Part shown: one piece after another, positions 22,521-34,770 of the stretch | How positions within the stretch are numbered: the first letter of the stretch is position 1 | Layout: each line of letters begins with the position of its first letter | NCBI GenBank assembly: GCA_963513935.1 | Contig: OY740769.1 | Location: 73,363,712 to 73,427,711 of the forward strand | Source: Aphrophora alni | Taxonomy: Eukaryota; Arthropoda; Insecta; Hemiptera; Aphrophoridae | Length of the DNA: 64,000 nt | Direction of reading: 5' to 3' | Translations under genes and position numbers: made by a program | Notes under the pieces: model-generated | The model's input: only the letters and a program-made list of their open reading frames with translations | What the model was told of the DNA's origin: nothing | Database searches by the model: none

Positions 22521-24389
22521 TACTGTAATTACTGTTTTACCAATAGTCTACGACTAGACTAAACATTTTTCTCCGTGTATCGGTCGCCTTCCCCCTAAAA
22601 ATACTGATTCGGGATCTAATTATCGGTCAAGGCGAAATGAATCGATTTTTGTTAAATCTGTAGGTTAATAACCTAGACCGATGTTTCAAACAGCAACAAA
22701 ATAAACCATTACTTTTTGATAGAAAATATAGTAGACAAATCAAAAAAGAACAATTTGCGCCAAGTTAAACAAGTTGATATTGGAGTTTTTCACGGAAATG
22801 TCTGTTTTAAGAGTCCTAAAATAAGTTTAATTTGTTGGCAATATCTCAAAATGTATTTTCTTTCTTCATTTATTTTTATTGAAATAACTCGAAATTCGGG
22901 GGGAGGGGGTGGGGGGTTCGTCAACAGAGATTAAACAAACATTTAACGGCATGCCTAAAAAGATTAAAGAAGGCAATTATTCTAAAAGATGAATCATTAG
23001 TCTACTAAAATTTGAAAATATTTCAGTGAAGAAATTATATATAATTTTAAATAAATTAAACTACTATGCTAAAAAACCACTGATAAAGACTTGTGGTAGC
23101 CTACTAACTGAAATATTGATGGATCATAATAAAGTAACAGCAAAAATAAAGGAAAGTGTAGATTGTATAGATGAAGTCACAATGCAAGTTAATAAAAACA
23201 ATGGTGAAAATAAAATGAAAATGAAATAAATAATTTCAAAACTGAAACCAGGCCTTACCAAACATCAGTAGGCCGCAAGCACAGGCTAGTTTTACTGTAA
23301 TTATAGGCCGTCAGAAATGGAACTTTAACGTAAATTTCTGTGATTAACTCATTATCACATTTTTTGGATGTTGGTACAAAATTTTCTCTAAGCTAGTCGT
23401 TAGTTTACTACTTATAATGTGAAAAGATCAAATTAAAGAAATTCGTGTTCTATTAAATACATTTCCCTGCGTGACGTCAATAATTATAAGTTAATTATGA
23501 TTGGTTCACTATTATAATTGTAGGTATACATTTCGAATCATCAAGTATTTTTGTTTAAACACAAATTACGGTTAAAGTCCGAATAAATAGTATTGCTAAT
23601 ATTTCGTATTTGTTTACTTTTTGAAACTACGGTACAAGTGGTGGAAACATGGAAACAAAACTTTCAACGTTAATCAAACACCGACTTTGAATATTTATTA
23701 AGTTTTCTTTGTAAAAAGAGCCGTCTTTCATTATCACGACAACAGTTTTTAAATTCATCCTGATAAACTACTGTATTATGAATAAACAAATAAAGTACTG
23801 TAACTTCAAACTACTTGTTTATACAGTACTTGTAAATTACGATACAACACGGGAGACTATTTTAATCTAATGGCCTAGTAACACAGCATCCACTACTAAT
23901 GATTGACTGAGGAATGGAGGGGGCAAACCAACCTTAGCGATCCTAGCGTCAGCCGAACTTCAACAGTTCAACTAGTATGTCCGGGGAACTTGGCGGTGTT
24001 GGTGTTTTATTTCTTAGTTGACGTGGTAATTTGTCTTTACAACTTGTGATTTTATATTTTGTTTACACATGTGCAAAATCTCGTGATTGTGTTAAATCTG
24101 ATGCCAGGTCAGTTTTCTTTAGTTTGATTGTTGTTGTTATTGTTTATATCTAACTTAAACTCTTGATTTGTGACATAACCTAAATCTTAATATTTACTGT
24201 TTGAACATGTGAGATGACTTAGTGGATGTTAAACAGTTGGTAGGCTATATTTTTCTTTCTTACTCTACTTACATTGTTCCCAAGAGAGAACGTATTGTTA
24301 TAGAGATAATAAGTCAATACAATCGAAGTTTTTAGAATATATCGTTTGTGCTTGTTAGTAGAAAAAGTTTTTTTTTAAAACAAAAAGTT
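22521..24389. other. Gene-free stretch
   Basis: No domain-bearing frame. The 67-72-codon frames at 22716 and 23026 are Lys/Asn-rich and typical of AT-rich noise. A G-rich run lies at 22898-22918. Confidence 0.45.
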
Positions 24390-24620
24390 AATCTGTCTAT
24401 TAGTCTAAAACCGTTGGACCCTTTTTGTTGAAATTGGACACGAAAAGAAATTTACTAGTTTTCATTTTTTTACGAATAATTATGCCAAAAATTGTGAGTT
24501 TATGCCATAATGAAGCACACAAATTTGATTTTCTCAAAATCAACTTTGACGATTTTAATGAAATTGAATTAAAATGTACTCCGTAAAGTCCCAAACAAAA
24601 CATATTCATAGACATCTACT
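24390..24620 (+). repeat. Dispersed repeat family B, copy 1 (5' part)
   Basis: ATCTGTCTATTAGTC at 24389 is followed about 140 bp later by TTTCTCAAAATCAAC and then TGACGATTTTAATGA. This matches the order in the copies at 43938 (TCTGTCGC, then TTTCTCAAATTCGGC about 137 bp on, then AACGATTACGATCAA) and 60540. Non-coding. Confidence 0.5.
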
Positions 24621-26360
24621 GACAAAATATCAGTTCAAGATTTTTAGGTTAAAACCATTTATACAAACGATCGTAAAAGACGCAATTTCACAAATTGGCA
24701 CAACTGATTAGGATAGTATTTAGGTGAAAAATGAAAAGTAATAACTCAGCCCCTTGTTTCAATTTGTTAAAAGTAAATTAAGGTTTGAGAGTAATTGGAA
24801 AAAAAATGTAAAATAAACCTGTCTTAAAAACGTATTGGCGAGGCGCCGAGTAGGCCTACAACTAACTTTATGACACGAGCGAAGCATTTTTAGGTTTTAC
24901 AGTATTTAAATATGGTTCACTAGAAGCTTTACTAGGGCCGAGTTTCTGATTTGAGTGAAAACAAGTGGATAATTTTAAGAACGCGGAGGCAAGCAAATTA
25001 TGATTTAAACAAAAGTTTAAACAAGCCTAAATAAACCATTCATTCTTTAATTAATTAATAACAGAGCGTAATGGAACTTATACAAAGTGTAACATTACTG
25101 TTCAAACAATTATATCTACACTAACTTTATGAATAATAATAATATATTTTGTAGGCTATTACAATAAGCATATCCAACTAGTAACTTTAGGTGAAATAAA
25201 TAGGAACCCCTTAGGGTATTCCCGTTTAGGGATTTCCTGCAAAGGGAAAATAAAAGTTTAAAATCTGAGGAAATATAAATGTAACGGAAAATCCTGCTAA
25301 ACTAACAAATAATAAAATAAAATTACATAGTTTTAAAAATATAATATTTTTAAATCAAATAAAACTTAGAAAAAATAAAATTGTAAATACACCTGAATAT
25401 AGGAAAAACAAAACAAAACAAACTAGGCCTACCATTTATCAATGCAATCACAACAGTGTAGTGCACCAATTAATAATCCATGTGTTGTGTTGTGATGAAT
25501 GAAGATAGATAAGATTATCAGTTAGTATTCAACCAATGCACAAAGTGTGAAGTGCACCATTTTATAAGTCATGTGTTTTAAAAATAAAATAAAAAAACAC
25601 TGTAAAATTGTGACTATTCCGTGTATAAAAAAACTAACAATTTATATAATTATGCAGTTGTTGTATAAATTAACATAAGTTTATATGAGTCTTACAGATT
25701 CCAATATAGGGACACAACCATACCCCAGCATTTCACAATATTCTTTCATATCTCTCAAAAATCCAAATAGAGGTTGTAACGTTTGATTTTTTGGTTATGT
25801 ATCAACATGATAAACTCAGTTTTTTCGGGACGTTGAATATGTTTTAAAATTAAAATTTACACCTGACGTTTAATTTGTATTATGAACATATTTCGATGAA
25901 ACAGATATACCTTCTGTTTTTTGGAATCTGAATACGATTTCGTACTAGTTGTATAAAATTAAATTTAAAAGTAGACATTTCAGTAATTCTTAACTTTGTT
26001 TTGTAGATGTGGTAACACATAAGGTTGCAGCTGAATACATGTAATAAAATAATAATATAATTGCATAATATAATTCTTATCAATAATTGTAAGATAATTT
26101 TTTACACTACATTCACATTACATATCTAGTATCAAAGTATTTAACATTTTGACATATAAATATTTAACATTTCCCAGACAGGCTAGGCCAACTAATTTGC
26201 TGTACTGACATATTGTAAAATATGCCAAATAAGCTCATTTAATTTTTATATTTTAATTCATTAATTTCATAGAAACCTTTAAGCTAAAATAATTGAAGTT
26301 GACAAGTGTTTTTCTTACCCAGTATAGGAAGTATAAAGTTAGTTTGCAGCCATTCTTTTG
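24621..26360. other. Gene-free stretch
   Basis: AT-rich, no coding signal. Contains two TAGGCCTA octamers (24851, 25434) and the short direct repeat listed separately. Confidence 0.45.
25445..25577 (+). repeat. Two-copy direct repeat
   Basis: GTGTAGTGCACCAATTAATA with CCATGTGTT (25455-25485) and GTGTGAAGTGCACCATTTTA with TCATGTGTT (25545-25576) are diverged direct copies about 90 bp apart. Confidence 0.55.
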
Positions 26361-26754
26361 TTACGGACGTGACAGTTACATGCATTACAACTTGGAAAAA
26401 AAGAAAAGTTAATTATATTTTGTAAATTGTTAAAGCTCAACTGGTAGGTCATTTTTTATACTATTTTTGCACTAAATTTGAAAATGATCATATTATTGGT
26501 TTTGATGTATTGGTTTTCAACTAAGTTGGAGTTACGGACGTGACTTGAAAAGCTCTTATCTTCTGACATACTGTTACAATTGTTAAAAAGTCTGTTAATT
26601 TCTTGGGAAATTTATGAATTAAATTTTTGTCAGCTTATCTTAAGATAAATACCTTCTTAGAAACATTAGTGTTCAATCTTAAAATCCTGTAATATTTCAA
26701 CTAAAAAATTGATAAAACGTTACGGACGTGACACTGGTTTGTTACGGGCGTGAC
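26361..26754 (+). repeat. Four copies of the 14-base motif GTTACGGACGTGAC
   Basis: The core TTACGGACGTGAC occurs at 26361, 26532 and 26720, and TTACGGGCGTGAC at 26742. Copies two and three share a preceding TCAACTAA block, so part of the spacing may reflect a diverged ~188-bp tandem unit. The motif is GC-rich and CpG-containing in an AT-rich background. It contains ACGTGAC, similar to bZIP/bHLH sites. Function unknown. Confidence 0.8.
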
Positions 26755-27049
26755 AATAAACTCAACAGTCTGTTAAAAGTAGGGCCTACTTTATTTTACA
26801 TTAAAAAGTTTTCAGTGCTCTTCTTACATTCTTTTTAGTTAAAGTAAGACTTATTTTATCTATAAAAGAACATAAACAAACTCAATTACATCTTAAATAT
26901 GTGTTTGAATCAGGAGGAATTAATGTGAAATTGTTAGGAAAATGTATTCATTATTAATGAAACAGTTATCATGTTTGTAAGCCACAATAACTTGTTCATA
27001 AAGTTCACTGATATTCTTGGTAATTTACTGACAATTAGTCACTGATAAA

Positions 27050-27560
27050 TATAAAGTGACTAGATGTATACCAACTTCAAAGATGAAAATATCCACAAAA
27101 TAAAGAATTCTGCTACAAGATATTGTTGGTAATATTAGGTTAAGGTATTTAAGACTTTAAAAAACTTTTTACTGAGAAATTCAGAAAATAATTTTTTTAG
27201 TGCTCGGTGAAAGTTATGTTTGTAAAGCTGTTTGGTAATCGTCAAAAATTTCAACCTTTGTTTTTTGATTGATATTGACGTTTCATGGCTTCAGGAAACC
27301 GAGAAATGATTTTCAATTTGCCATCGTTGTCGTTTGGTCATAAGTACAACAGCGACCACAAAATTAAGATAGGAAAAAGAAATTTAGTTTTGGAGACTCC
27401 TACAATACACAGAACCCTATTGAAATACTGAAAAACAGAATTGAAAATGGCCGTCATTTTTTTGTTAGTATCTCGTATTATTCAACTTATAACACATTAA
27501 AAAAGATAAAAATATGTATATTTCAATTTTGCATGTAGTGGTACCAACGACATCTCTCTA
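27050..27560 (-). repeat. Dispersed repeat family C, copy 2
   Basis: Reverse-complement partner of 20690-21265 with the same block order. It carries AAAATGGCCGTCATTTTT at about 27447, one instance of a motif shared by several inverted-repeat elements in the window. Confidence 0.6.
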
Positions 27561-28499
27561 TAGCGAAGTTTATGTTAAAATGTAATTTCCAACTCTGAGC
27601 TCCAGAAATTTGTGTAGTTATGAGATTCAGTAGGACCGCGTTACCGACATGAGCGTAGCGATATATTAAAAGTACACATCTATGAGGCATAGTCTACTGG
27701 ATAAGGTTAGGTTAGGTTTCTACTTTGATACGTTGTATGGTGGAAATGGATAAGTAATGACGACGCCTATCAACTTATTATATGAAAACTAATAAGTTCA
27801 AACATTAGGACGTTGAAGCCAAATGGACAAACATACAGTGTTTTTTCAAAGTTTAATATAGGCATATAATTCCCCGTGGTTGCATCGTTTGAACGCTGAA
27901 AATTAAACAATGAAATGAGATAAGAACACAAGAAAGTTTTAAATTCAGTTTAACATTTTCGGTAGCAAAGTGCGGTAAAGGACTCGGCTAATTATTAAAT
28001 TAATAGCAATCTAGACGTTTAAAACAATGCGTAAAATTCAAATTGGTTTAAGTAATTTTCAATATTCTCTTCCAAGTCTAGTTGTGTCAATTATTTGATT
28101 TTTATGTGTTAAAAATTAACATTTTGAATACGCGTAAATTAACTTGATGGTTAAAGCAACAACAACAATTTCACCACTCTGGCAAAAAATAGTGTAGAGT
28201 TACACAATTTAAAACTTATAGCCGTAAGTTAACACTTTGATAAAGGCTACAGATTTTAAAGGCTCTATTTTCTTTTATTAATACGATAATCACAGTCTGT
28301 TACTAGTTTTGCCTAACTGGAGACAGATATTTGGAATGGTTTTCCTTTTTTATTTCTCACGTATTTAAGTAGTTTAGACTTTAGAGGTAGTTAATTTTTT
28401 GGTTTAAAAAAAAAATTATTTGATACATTATTACAACTGAGTAAGTAACCCATCTAGTAATTCATACTTAAATTTACATCACTTTGAATAGGAATACCC
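27561..28499. other. Gene-free stretch
   Basis: No gene supported. Contains the telomere-like run listed separately. Confidence 0.4.
27704..27719 (+). repeat. Short (TTAGG)n-like run
   Basis: AGGTTAGGTTAGGTTT contains two full TTAGG units, plus partial units. TTAGG is the common insect telomere repeat. A run this short can also arise by chance in such genomes. Confidence 0.5.
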
Positions 28500-28905
28500 A
28501 ATGGTTATAATCCTAATTGTCCATTAAATCAGATGGCTTAGTTCTCTGCATTCTTCTAGCTGCCGTAGGTGTTGCCATCAGTCCCCGAATCTCGGAGTGT
28601 TCATGATGTGAGATGCGGTGTCTATGCTTCACTACCTGTTTTTTTAAATTTCTTTACTGACCAAGTCCATTTTCATATCTTTATGAAGATTGCCATTTCT
28701 CACATACCAAGGTGCATCGACAATGCCTCGAAGTACCTTATTTTGGAAAACTTGTATTGTATTAATATTTGCCTTATTGGTACAGCCCCACAACTGTATC
28801 CCATAGCTCCACACCGGCTTCAATAACTGTTTATATATTAGCAATTTATTATGGATTGACAATTTGGATTGCCTCCCAATGGTAGTTAAGTGATGGGCGT
28901 AAAAA
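28500..28905 (-). pseudogene. Jockey-like LINE reverse transcriptase C-terminal relic
   Basis: The minus-strand translation from about 28900 reads HHLTTIGRQSKLSIHNKLLI, then YKQLLKPVWSYGIQLWGCTN, then IQVFQNKVLRGIVDAPWYVR. This is the thumb and post-RT region of Jockey-type LINEs (KL...NK..IYK.ILKP.W.YGIQLWG ... FQ.K.LR.I..APWYV.N). A frame slip follows after MDLVSKEI, and the C-terminal tail is barely readable to about 28500. The catalytic FADD box and everything upstream are absent. This is a 5'-truncated, mutated copy of a different clade from the RNase H LINEs at 1 and 22 kb. Confidence 0.85.
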
Positions 28906-29029
28906 ATAGTTTTTTCTGATTAATCATATTTTGCTGTCTCCTAAGTCTTAAAAGTGTTTTTTTTTTTAATTTTTTAGAATTATCTCTGTCGTCTGTAGGG
29001 GTAGCTGATACATAAGTCTAAACACATAA

Positions 29030-29470
29030 TTACCAACCGTTAGAGCCGATTTTGAGCCTCTAAGAATTCCAACAAAACTTATTGCTCGCTAACTCTCCAA
29101 TAGTCTACTGAATTATTAAAAAAAATCTACCATGGGCTCTATAGATTTCTTTAAAATTGTTGTGGAATGTGAAAATAAATTGTGCAAATCGGAAGAATAA
29201 AAAAAAAGTTACAATTCGGGAAAAATATGAAAAAAATAAACCTTGACCGCCGTCATTAAAAGTCAGATTTAAATTTAACGCTGAGGAGCTTAAGCCCTAT
29301 TTATTTATAAATATATTTTCAACGAGACGTTCATGGTTTATGTTCACTTTTTGACTGACAACTAACAAACTGAAAACTTTGGAGACAAATAATTTTGATT
29401 GGCTTTTGTTTGGTTTGGGGATGGGTGAGTTAGGAAGTTTGTGCAATGTTTTGGACAGTTTATCTAACAT
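29030..29470 (+). repeat. Dispersed repeat family B, copy 2
   Basis: Shares with 43938-44500 the ordered blocks GCAAATCG-AAG-ATAAA, then AGCCCTATTTATTTATAAAT against GGCCCTTTTTGAAATATATA, then TTCACTTTTTGACTGACAA against TTCACTTTTTTACCGACAA, then GACAAATA-TTTTG, and finally TTTGTGCAA-GTTTT. Non-coding. Confidence 0.6.
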
Positions 29471-30215
29471 TATATCGCCGTATAATAAATTTGAATTAAT
29501 TTTAATATAAAGAATCTCATGGTGATAAATTAAACCTGGTATGAGTTATAAAACTTTTTTATCAATAGTAAAATTGCTGTATATGAGTTTTATCACAATA
29601 TTGTGCTATTGAATATAGTTTTACTGCGAGGAATGGAGGTAACACACATTTAAATAGAGGTAGTGGACTGAATAGCATTGTGTTTTATATCTGTATTGTA
29701 TCAAAAACCAATGAAGACAATTTTACATAACCTGATTACAAAAGAGACTGGCGGAAATAAAAGTATAAACGTGTATACAAATTAAACTCTGAATTAAGTA
29801 AGGCAAGTGATATTTTTTTTATTTTCAATAGTGTCTCCCATCTCCATGTATGAAACTTTCTGTTGCCCAGGTTTGTCGGATTACTTGTTGTGTGTACCTG
29901 TATGTAACCTATTTTAAGAGTAAGAGAAAAAAAGTGTCAGATCATTTCATTTTAAATATAAAACACAAATACAAATAGGATTCTAAACACAAACATAGAT
30001 ATTCCAACTATTTACAAGCAAGACTTGTTGACATATGCTGTTACACTGAAAAAACAGAAACTGGATCGAACGCGAACTTTCTTTGATGGTTCGTTTATGT
30101 ACCGATATTTAGTTAGATCATGGCAGAATGCTAACGAAGTGATGGTTTGCTACTGTTCTTGATGTCCTCTATTGCTCGTTCTGTAGTTTGATTTAGTGTA
30201 AGGTTCATCTTTACG
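29471..30215. other. Gene-free stretch
   Basis: No gene supported. AT-rich leader into the 45-bp array. Confidence 0.45.
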
Positions 30216-30981
30216 AGTTTTATGACATTATTTTGCATAGTTTTATGACATTATTTTGCATAGTTTATACCATTATTATGCATAGTTTTATGACATTATT
30301 TTGCATAGTTTATACCATTATTATGCATAGTTTTATGACATTATTTTGCATAGTTTATACAATTATTATGCATAGTTTTATGACATTATTTTGCATAGTT
30401 TATACAATTATTATGCATAGTTTTATGACATTATTTTGTATAGTTTATACAATTATTATGCATAGTTTTATGACATTATTTTGCATAGTTTATGCAATCA
30501 TTATGCATAGTTTTATGACATTATTTTGCATAGTTTATACAATTATTATGCATAGTTTTATGACATTATTTTGCATAGTTTATACAATTATTATGCATAT
30601 TTTTATGACATTATTTTGCATAGTTTATACAATTATTATGCATATTTTTATGACATTATTTTGCATAGTTTATACAATTATTATGCATATTTTTATGACA
30701 TTATTTTGCATAGTTTATACAATTATTATGCATATTTTTATGACATTATTTTGCATAGTTTATACAATTATTATGCATATTTTTATGACATTATTTTGCA
30801 TAGTTTATACAATTATTATGCATAGTTTTATGACATTATTTTGCATAGTTTATACAATTATTATGCATATTTTTATGACATTATTTTGCATAGTTTATAC
30901 AATTATTATGCATAGTTTTATGACATTATTTTGCATAGTTTATACAATTATTATGCATAGTTTTATGACATTATTTTGCAT
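30216..30981. repeat. 45-bp minisatellite, structure A(AB)16A
   Basis: Half-unit A (23 bp, AGTTTTATGACATTATTTTG followed by CAT) and half-unit B (22 bp, AGTTTATACAATTATTATGC followed by AT) are diverged versions of one ~22-bp sequence. The array of 766 bp equals one A, sixteen AB dimers and a final A (23 + 16x45 + 23). A block of units at about 30596-30780 carries CATATTTTTATG instead of CATAGTTTTATG. Because 45 is a multiple of three, a 252-codon plus-strand frame is open throughout. It is low-complexity and shows no sign of being a gene. Confidence 0.95.
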
Positions 30982-31974
30982 GTATCCGTAGTTTTTTAAT
31001 CTAGTTACGGCATGGAAAATTCGTCGCAGTCCAACTCCATTTTTGTTTTGGATTTTTTATGTGTAAATCACATTTAAGATTTAAAAATGGCGACGTTTAA
31101 TAATTGATTGGAATACTGAAAACTAACTTTTTGACTAGTTTTGTCAAAGTTTGAATTAAAACAAAGAACTCATTCGAAAGTTAGTCGTATGAACACGCAC
31201 ATGGTGATTCAAAATTGTCCGGAAAATGATTGTTACCTCTTGCTAAATATTACGCCTCAATTTTTGCATCGATTAAATGAAACGAAAAATTGTAATTCCC
31301 ATAAGACTATTTTTTGTCAGAAATCACTGGAGGTACAGTTTCGGAAGCTATTTCATTCAACTTTCCACGAAATGACTGCTTTAATTTGGGTCCCAACAAT
31401 TACTCTATGGCTTCATTTCACTCTTGGAACAAACATATTTCGCTAGCCGCAACTCATGAATTGTTTTCGGAGATATGTTTAAATTAAAGTTTTTATTACG
31501 TTTATCCCTAAATTCAATTCCTGAAGTGTTGAATCCATATAACGTACTTAAATGGATCTTATAGAATAGTGCGTATTATAAATTAAACTCAATTATCATG
31601 CTAATCCTGATTATAAATGTTCTGCTTAGTCTTAACAACCTTTACGCATGTTAATCAATAGAAGGAACAAATAAGATTTATTTATAAATGAGGACGCAGA
31701 AAATAGTTTTATGTAAACGCACTGCACGCACACTGATATGTGCGTATGGATAAGAATACTTATTTCGCAGATTTCCACGCTAACGATTGCGTGCATTGAT
31801 AAAGTAAAATGTGTTTCAAAGCTTAGTTGTAGACCTATATAACACGTCGTATGTGAAATAACCTACAAACAAGCAATTTCTCTAACCAACTTTACACACA
31901 GAGTGATGTAAAATTATTAGCTAAACGTTAGAACATCCAAAACAAAGAAAAATAGTTATATAAACGTAGGCTTT
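30982..31974. other. Gene-free stretch
   Basis: A 101-codon frame at 31141-31446 has no recognised domain. AAAAATGGCGACGTTTAA at about 31084 belongs to the motif family found in the inverted-repeat elements, so 31005-31145 may be a transposon scrap. Confidence 0.35.
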
Positions 31975-32600
31975 TGTTTAGGAAGGATTATTTTTCTTTC
32001 GTCAATGGTTTTCTAGTTTTTCTTAAAAAATATAACTTTGCAAATGTTTGAGATATTGAGTTCAGATTTAGTTAACGCACCTTTTACCAAATTAGAAAAC
32101 CCAAGGCCTCTTTTAGTCTGTATTGCTGCATATTTGGAAACTACTAACTTTACGAAACCTTCACGATTATTAGAGTAACCGTGATATCAATGGCAAAATA
32201 AGTTTTATTATCTTGGTAATTGATAACAAGTCAGTAGTTTATGATAGCAATTATTCTTTATTATTGTTGTAAGAATATATGTTATATTTCGAACAAAATA
32301 AGAAATAATAAACTTGTGGGTGTAGTAGTCATTACCAAGAAATATAAACTAATTATTTTTAATTAGTTGAATAACTTAGTTATCACCTTAAGTGAAAATC
32401 ACCGTATATGTAATTAGAGAGAAAACTATTTTATCTAAACTTTTATCAAGTTAATGGTGTCCCAGATATTCTGCATTCAAAATTTAAACGGCTGCCATTT
32501 TTAAAATATACAAAGTAAAGTAATGCTTTTAATTTCCTTGTAAAAAATTACTTAAATAATGGTTTTTCCGTATCTAAACTGAAAATCTCGTCCTTTTACC
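31975..32600. repeat. Fragments of mariner-type inverted ends (possible MITE)
   Basis: ATAACTTTGCAAATG with TTGAGTTCAGATTTAGTTAA (about 32028-32076) resembles the left end of the element at 33134 (GTAACTTTGGAATAG with CTGAGTTCAGATTATG). GGTGTCCCAGATATTCTG with AAATTTAAACGGCTGCCATT (about 32456-32502) resembles the right end of the 36042-38694 element (GGTGTCGAGATATG with AATTTTAAACGGCTGCCATT). The pair in opposite orientation fits an internally deleted copy. Confidence 0.45.
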
Positions 32601-33133
32601 AGGTTATTATTATTATTTAGATATAAAACATAAACAGAACGACAGAGGATGGGGGAAAATGTGTTGATCAAATGACTGAAGGAGCGTTTTTCTTACGTAC
32701 AATCATTTCATGAAGTTTAATTAAACAATTTTGAATCATCCTACACATGAGTTCCTAAGGTCAATAACATGAGAGTTCAAAATAAAAAAAAACATCTTCA
32801 ACTTAAAAAAAAACAACTATAAATGTTCCACTCAGCAATAAATTAGAAGTTATCGGGGCCGGAAGTGTAATCACGTAAACTACAAATTAGACAAAATATG
32901 TTGTAAACGTTCAATGTAGTTTGATAGGATTCAAATTTGTAGGATGAATTAGGAATCACTATACCCATTTCAATAATAGCTGGATTTTAGCCTATTCTGT
33001 AAATTGAATAATAAATTCATATTTTTATAAATTGGTGAACATTTCAGAAATATTGGTGCTGAAAACCAATACAATGGGAATTAAAAAGCAGTTAAAAAAC
33101 CTACCATTTTTTTCAATCCTAAGATGTAGAATA
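32601..33133. other. Gene-free stretch
   Basis: No gene supported. AT-rich sequence up to the start of the mariner-like element. Confidence 0.4.
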
Positions 33134-33525
33134 CAGGGTGTTTCCAAAAGTTCTCCCGTCACTTTCATTTTACGCTTCTCGGCTATTCTCCATTATGTTT
33201 TTTTATTTAAAAAGTTGTAACTTTGGAATAGTTAGATACTGAGTTCAGATTATGTATGCGTATTTGTAATGTAACGGTTTACATGTGTATCGTAAAGAAA
33301 GACTACTCCGTATATTTTCAAATTAGCACACGTTTAAAATGTTTAACGTCACATATTTCGAAAACCGTTAACTTTACAAATTATTTATAAGGGATCAAAT
33401 ATTTTCGTATTTTAATGACAAACAAAATGTCTTTTACTTTTTCTCTAACTCAAAAGATAACAGAGTTGTCGACAACAAGTTTAACATTTTATTTTTTTTT
33501 GGTAATTGTCTACAACACCAAAATA
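33134..33525 (+). repeat. Left inverted end of mariner-like element 1
   Basis: Begins CAGGGTGTTTCCAAAAGTTC directly after a TA (33132-33133), the expected target dinucleotide of Tc1/mariner elements. It continues through CTGAGTTCAGATTATG, CGGTTTACATGTGTA and TTGGTAATTGTCTACAACAC. All of these occur in order in the left end of the 36042-38694 element, so this is a long (~390 bp) terminal region. Confidence 0.65.
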
Positions 33526-33784
33526 GTAAATAAATAAAATTGATAAATAATATCTAATCATTGCAATAACTGTCTATATAGTTATAAAAAAAAAAATGCA
33601 TTTAAGGTTTAAATAAAAATACAAAAAAAATGTTTATTTCATAGTTTGGCAATCCAGTAATAACAGGTAATCAACATAAAAGTTTTTGAATTGTACATTA
33701 TTTGATTCATTATGTTAGGTTAGCTACAGAAGTTTACTAAGAACTGTGTTGTAGTGGAAGTATTTTGTGAATATATGTTAATTT

Positions 33785-34770
33785 ATACTTATTTACGGCC
33801 GAGGAAAATGCTAATATGTTTTTACGTTGTACGTGTATCATGGTAATGCTACAGCTGCTGCAGTAGAATATGAAAGACTTATCCCAGCCGCAGGATTCCA
33901 GACACTAAAAAAGTTTTGGACATTCCAAAAACTTCGGCAAACTGGTTCACTTCCCAGTATTCGGTACAACACCACGCTGATATTGATGAAATTATAATTA
34001 ATGATGTTTAACGTAGTGTACGAGACGTCTTTCAAGAAGGTTCAGAGTTTCAAATTTATGGTGTGTTAATCAAAACCAGTTTTATTCTAATCAGAAACAA
34101 TCTATTCATCAACTACATCCAGAAGACGGCCTTCATTGTTTGGTGATCGGCAATAGGTTGAATACAAAACTTTAGAAGAACATTTTATATACTGACGAGG
34201 CACATTTCACTAGGAATGGTGTCAAATAACTTACGTAACAAACATACTTGGGCAGAAATCAATCCCAATTCAATGTTGAAACACAACTTTCAGCACATAT
34301 TTAGTGTATTTAGTGGTTTAACTCACGATCAGATCGGACTATTCATATTCCATGGACGCTTAATTTCTGAAGTTTGCTTACAATTCTTCAAGAAGAAATG
34401 TCACAGCTACAGGAAGACGTTTCTCTAGCTTTGTGACGTCGAATGTATTTCCAGCAGGATGATGCACAATCATAAATCAGCGTTTCCCTGAACAGTGGAT
34501 CGGTCGTAGAAGTCCACACTCCTGGCCTACATGTACACCATATTTAACACCATTAGATTATTATGAATTAATTGATGAAAAACATTGTGTACGAAAAGAA
34601 AAGAATTAATTCACCGAATTATGGATATTGCTGCGAAAATATAGAACAAAGCCAGCTAAACAAAAAAATTTAAGAAACCAATTCATAAGCGTGAAGAGTT
34701 AGTTGGTGGAGACAGAGAGTGCTGGTAGAACTTCGTGAAACACCAGTATATAAAATTCTAAACGTTTCGA
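33785..34770 (+). pseudogene. Tc1/mariner-type transposase relic (element 1)
   Basis: The N-terminal helix-turn-helix reads TAEENANM, then GNATAAAVEYERLIPAAGFQ, then LKKFWTFQKLRQTGSLPS. This matches the arthropod family with GNAR.AAR.Y.ERFP.R..P....F..L...LRETGSF. The catalytic part begins TDEAHFTRNG with the first Asp at 34194, continues NNLRNKHTWAEINPNS and HDQIGLFIFHGRL, has FQQDDAQ with the second Asp at 34458, and then TPYLTPLDYY with the third Asp at 34556. Several stops and frame slips make it inactive. Downstream, IHKREELVGG is recognisable before the sequence fades. No matching right inverted end is visible, so the element is truncated on that side. Its closest relative in view is the inverted copy at 36-38.7 kb. 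Confidence 0.85.

Noticed and set aside
30233..30991. 252-codon frame of 15-residue repeats as a gene
   Set aside because: Pure product of the 45-bp minisatellite. No start context, domain or flanking coding sequence.
31141..31446. 101-codon frame as a small protein gene
   Set aside because: No recognisable motif, and it lies next to transposon-type motif sequence. Length is within chance for this composition.
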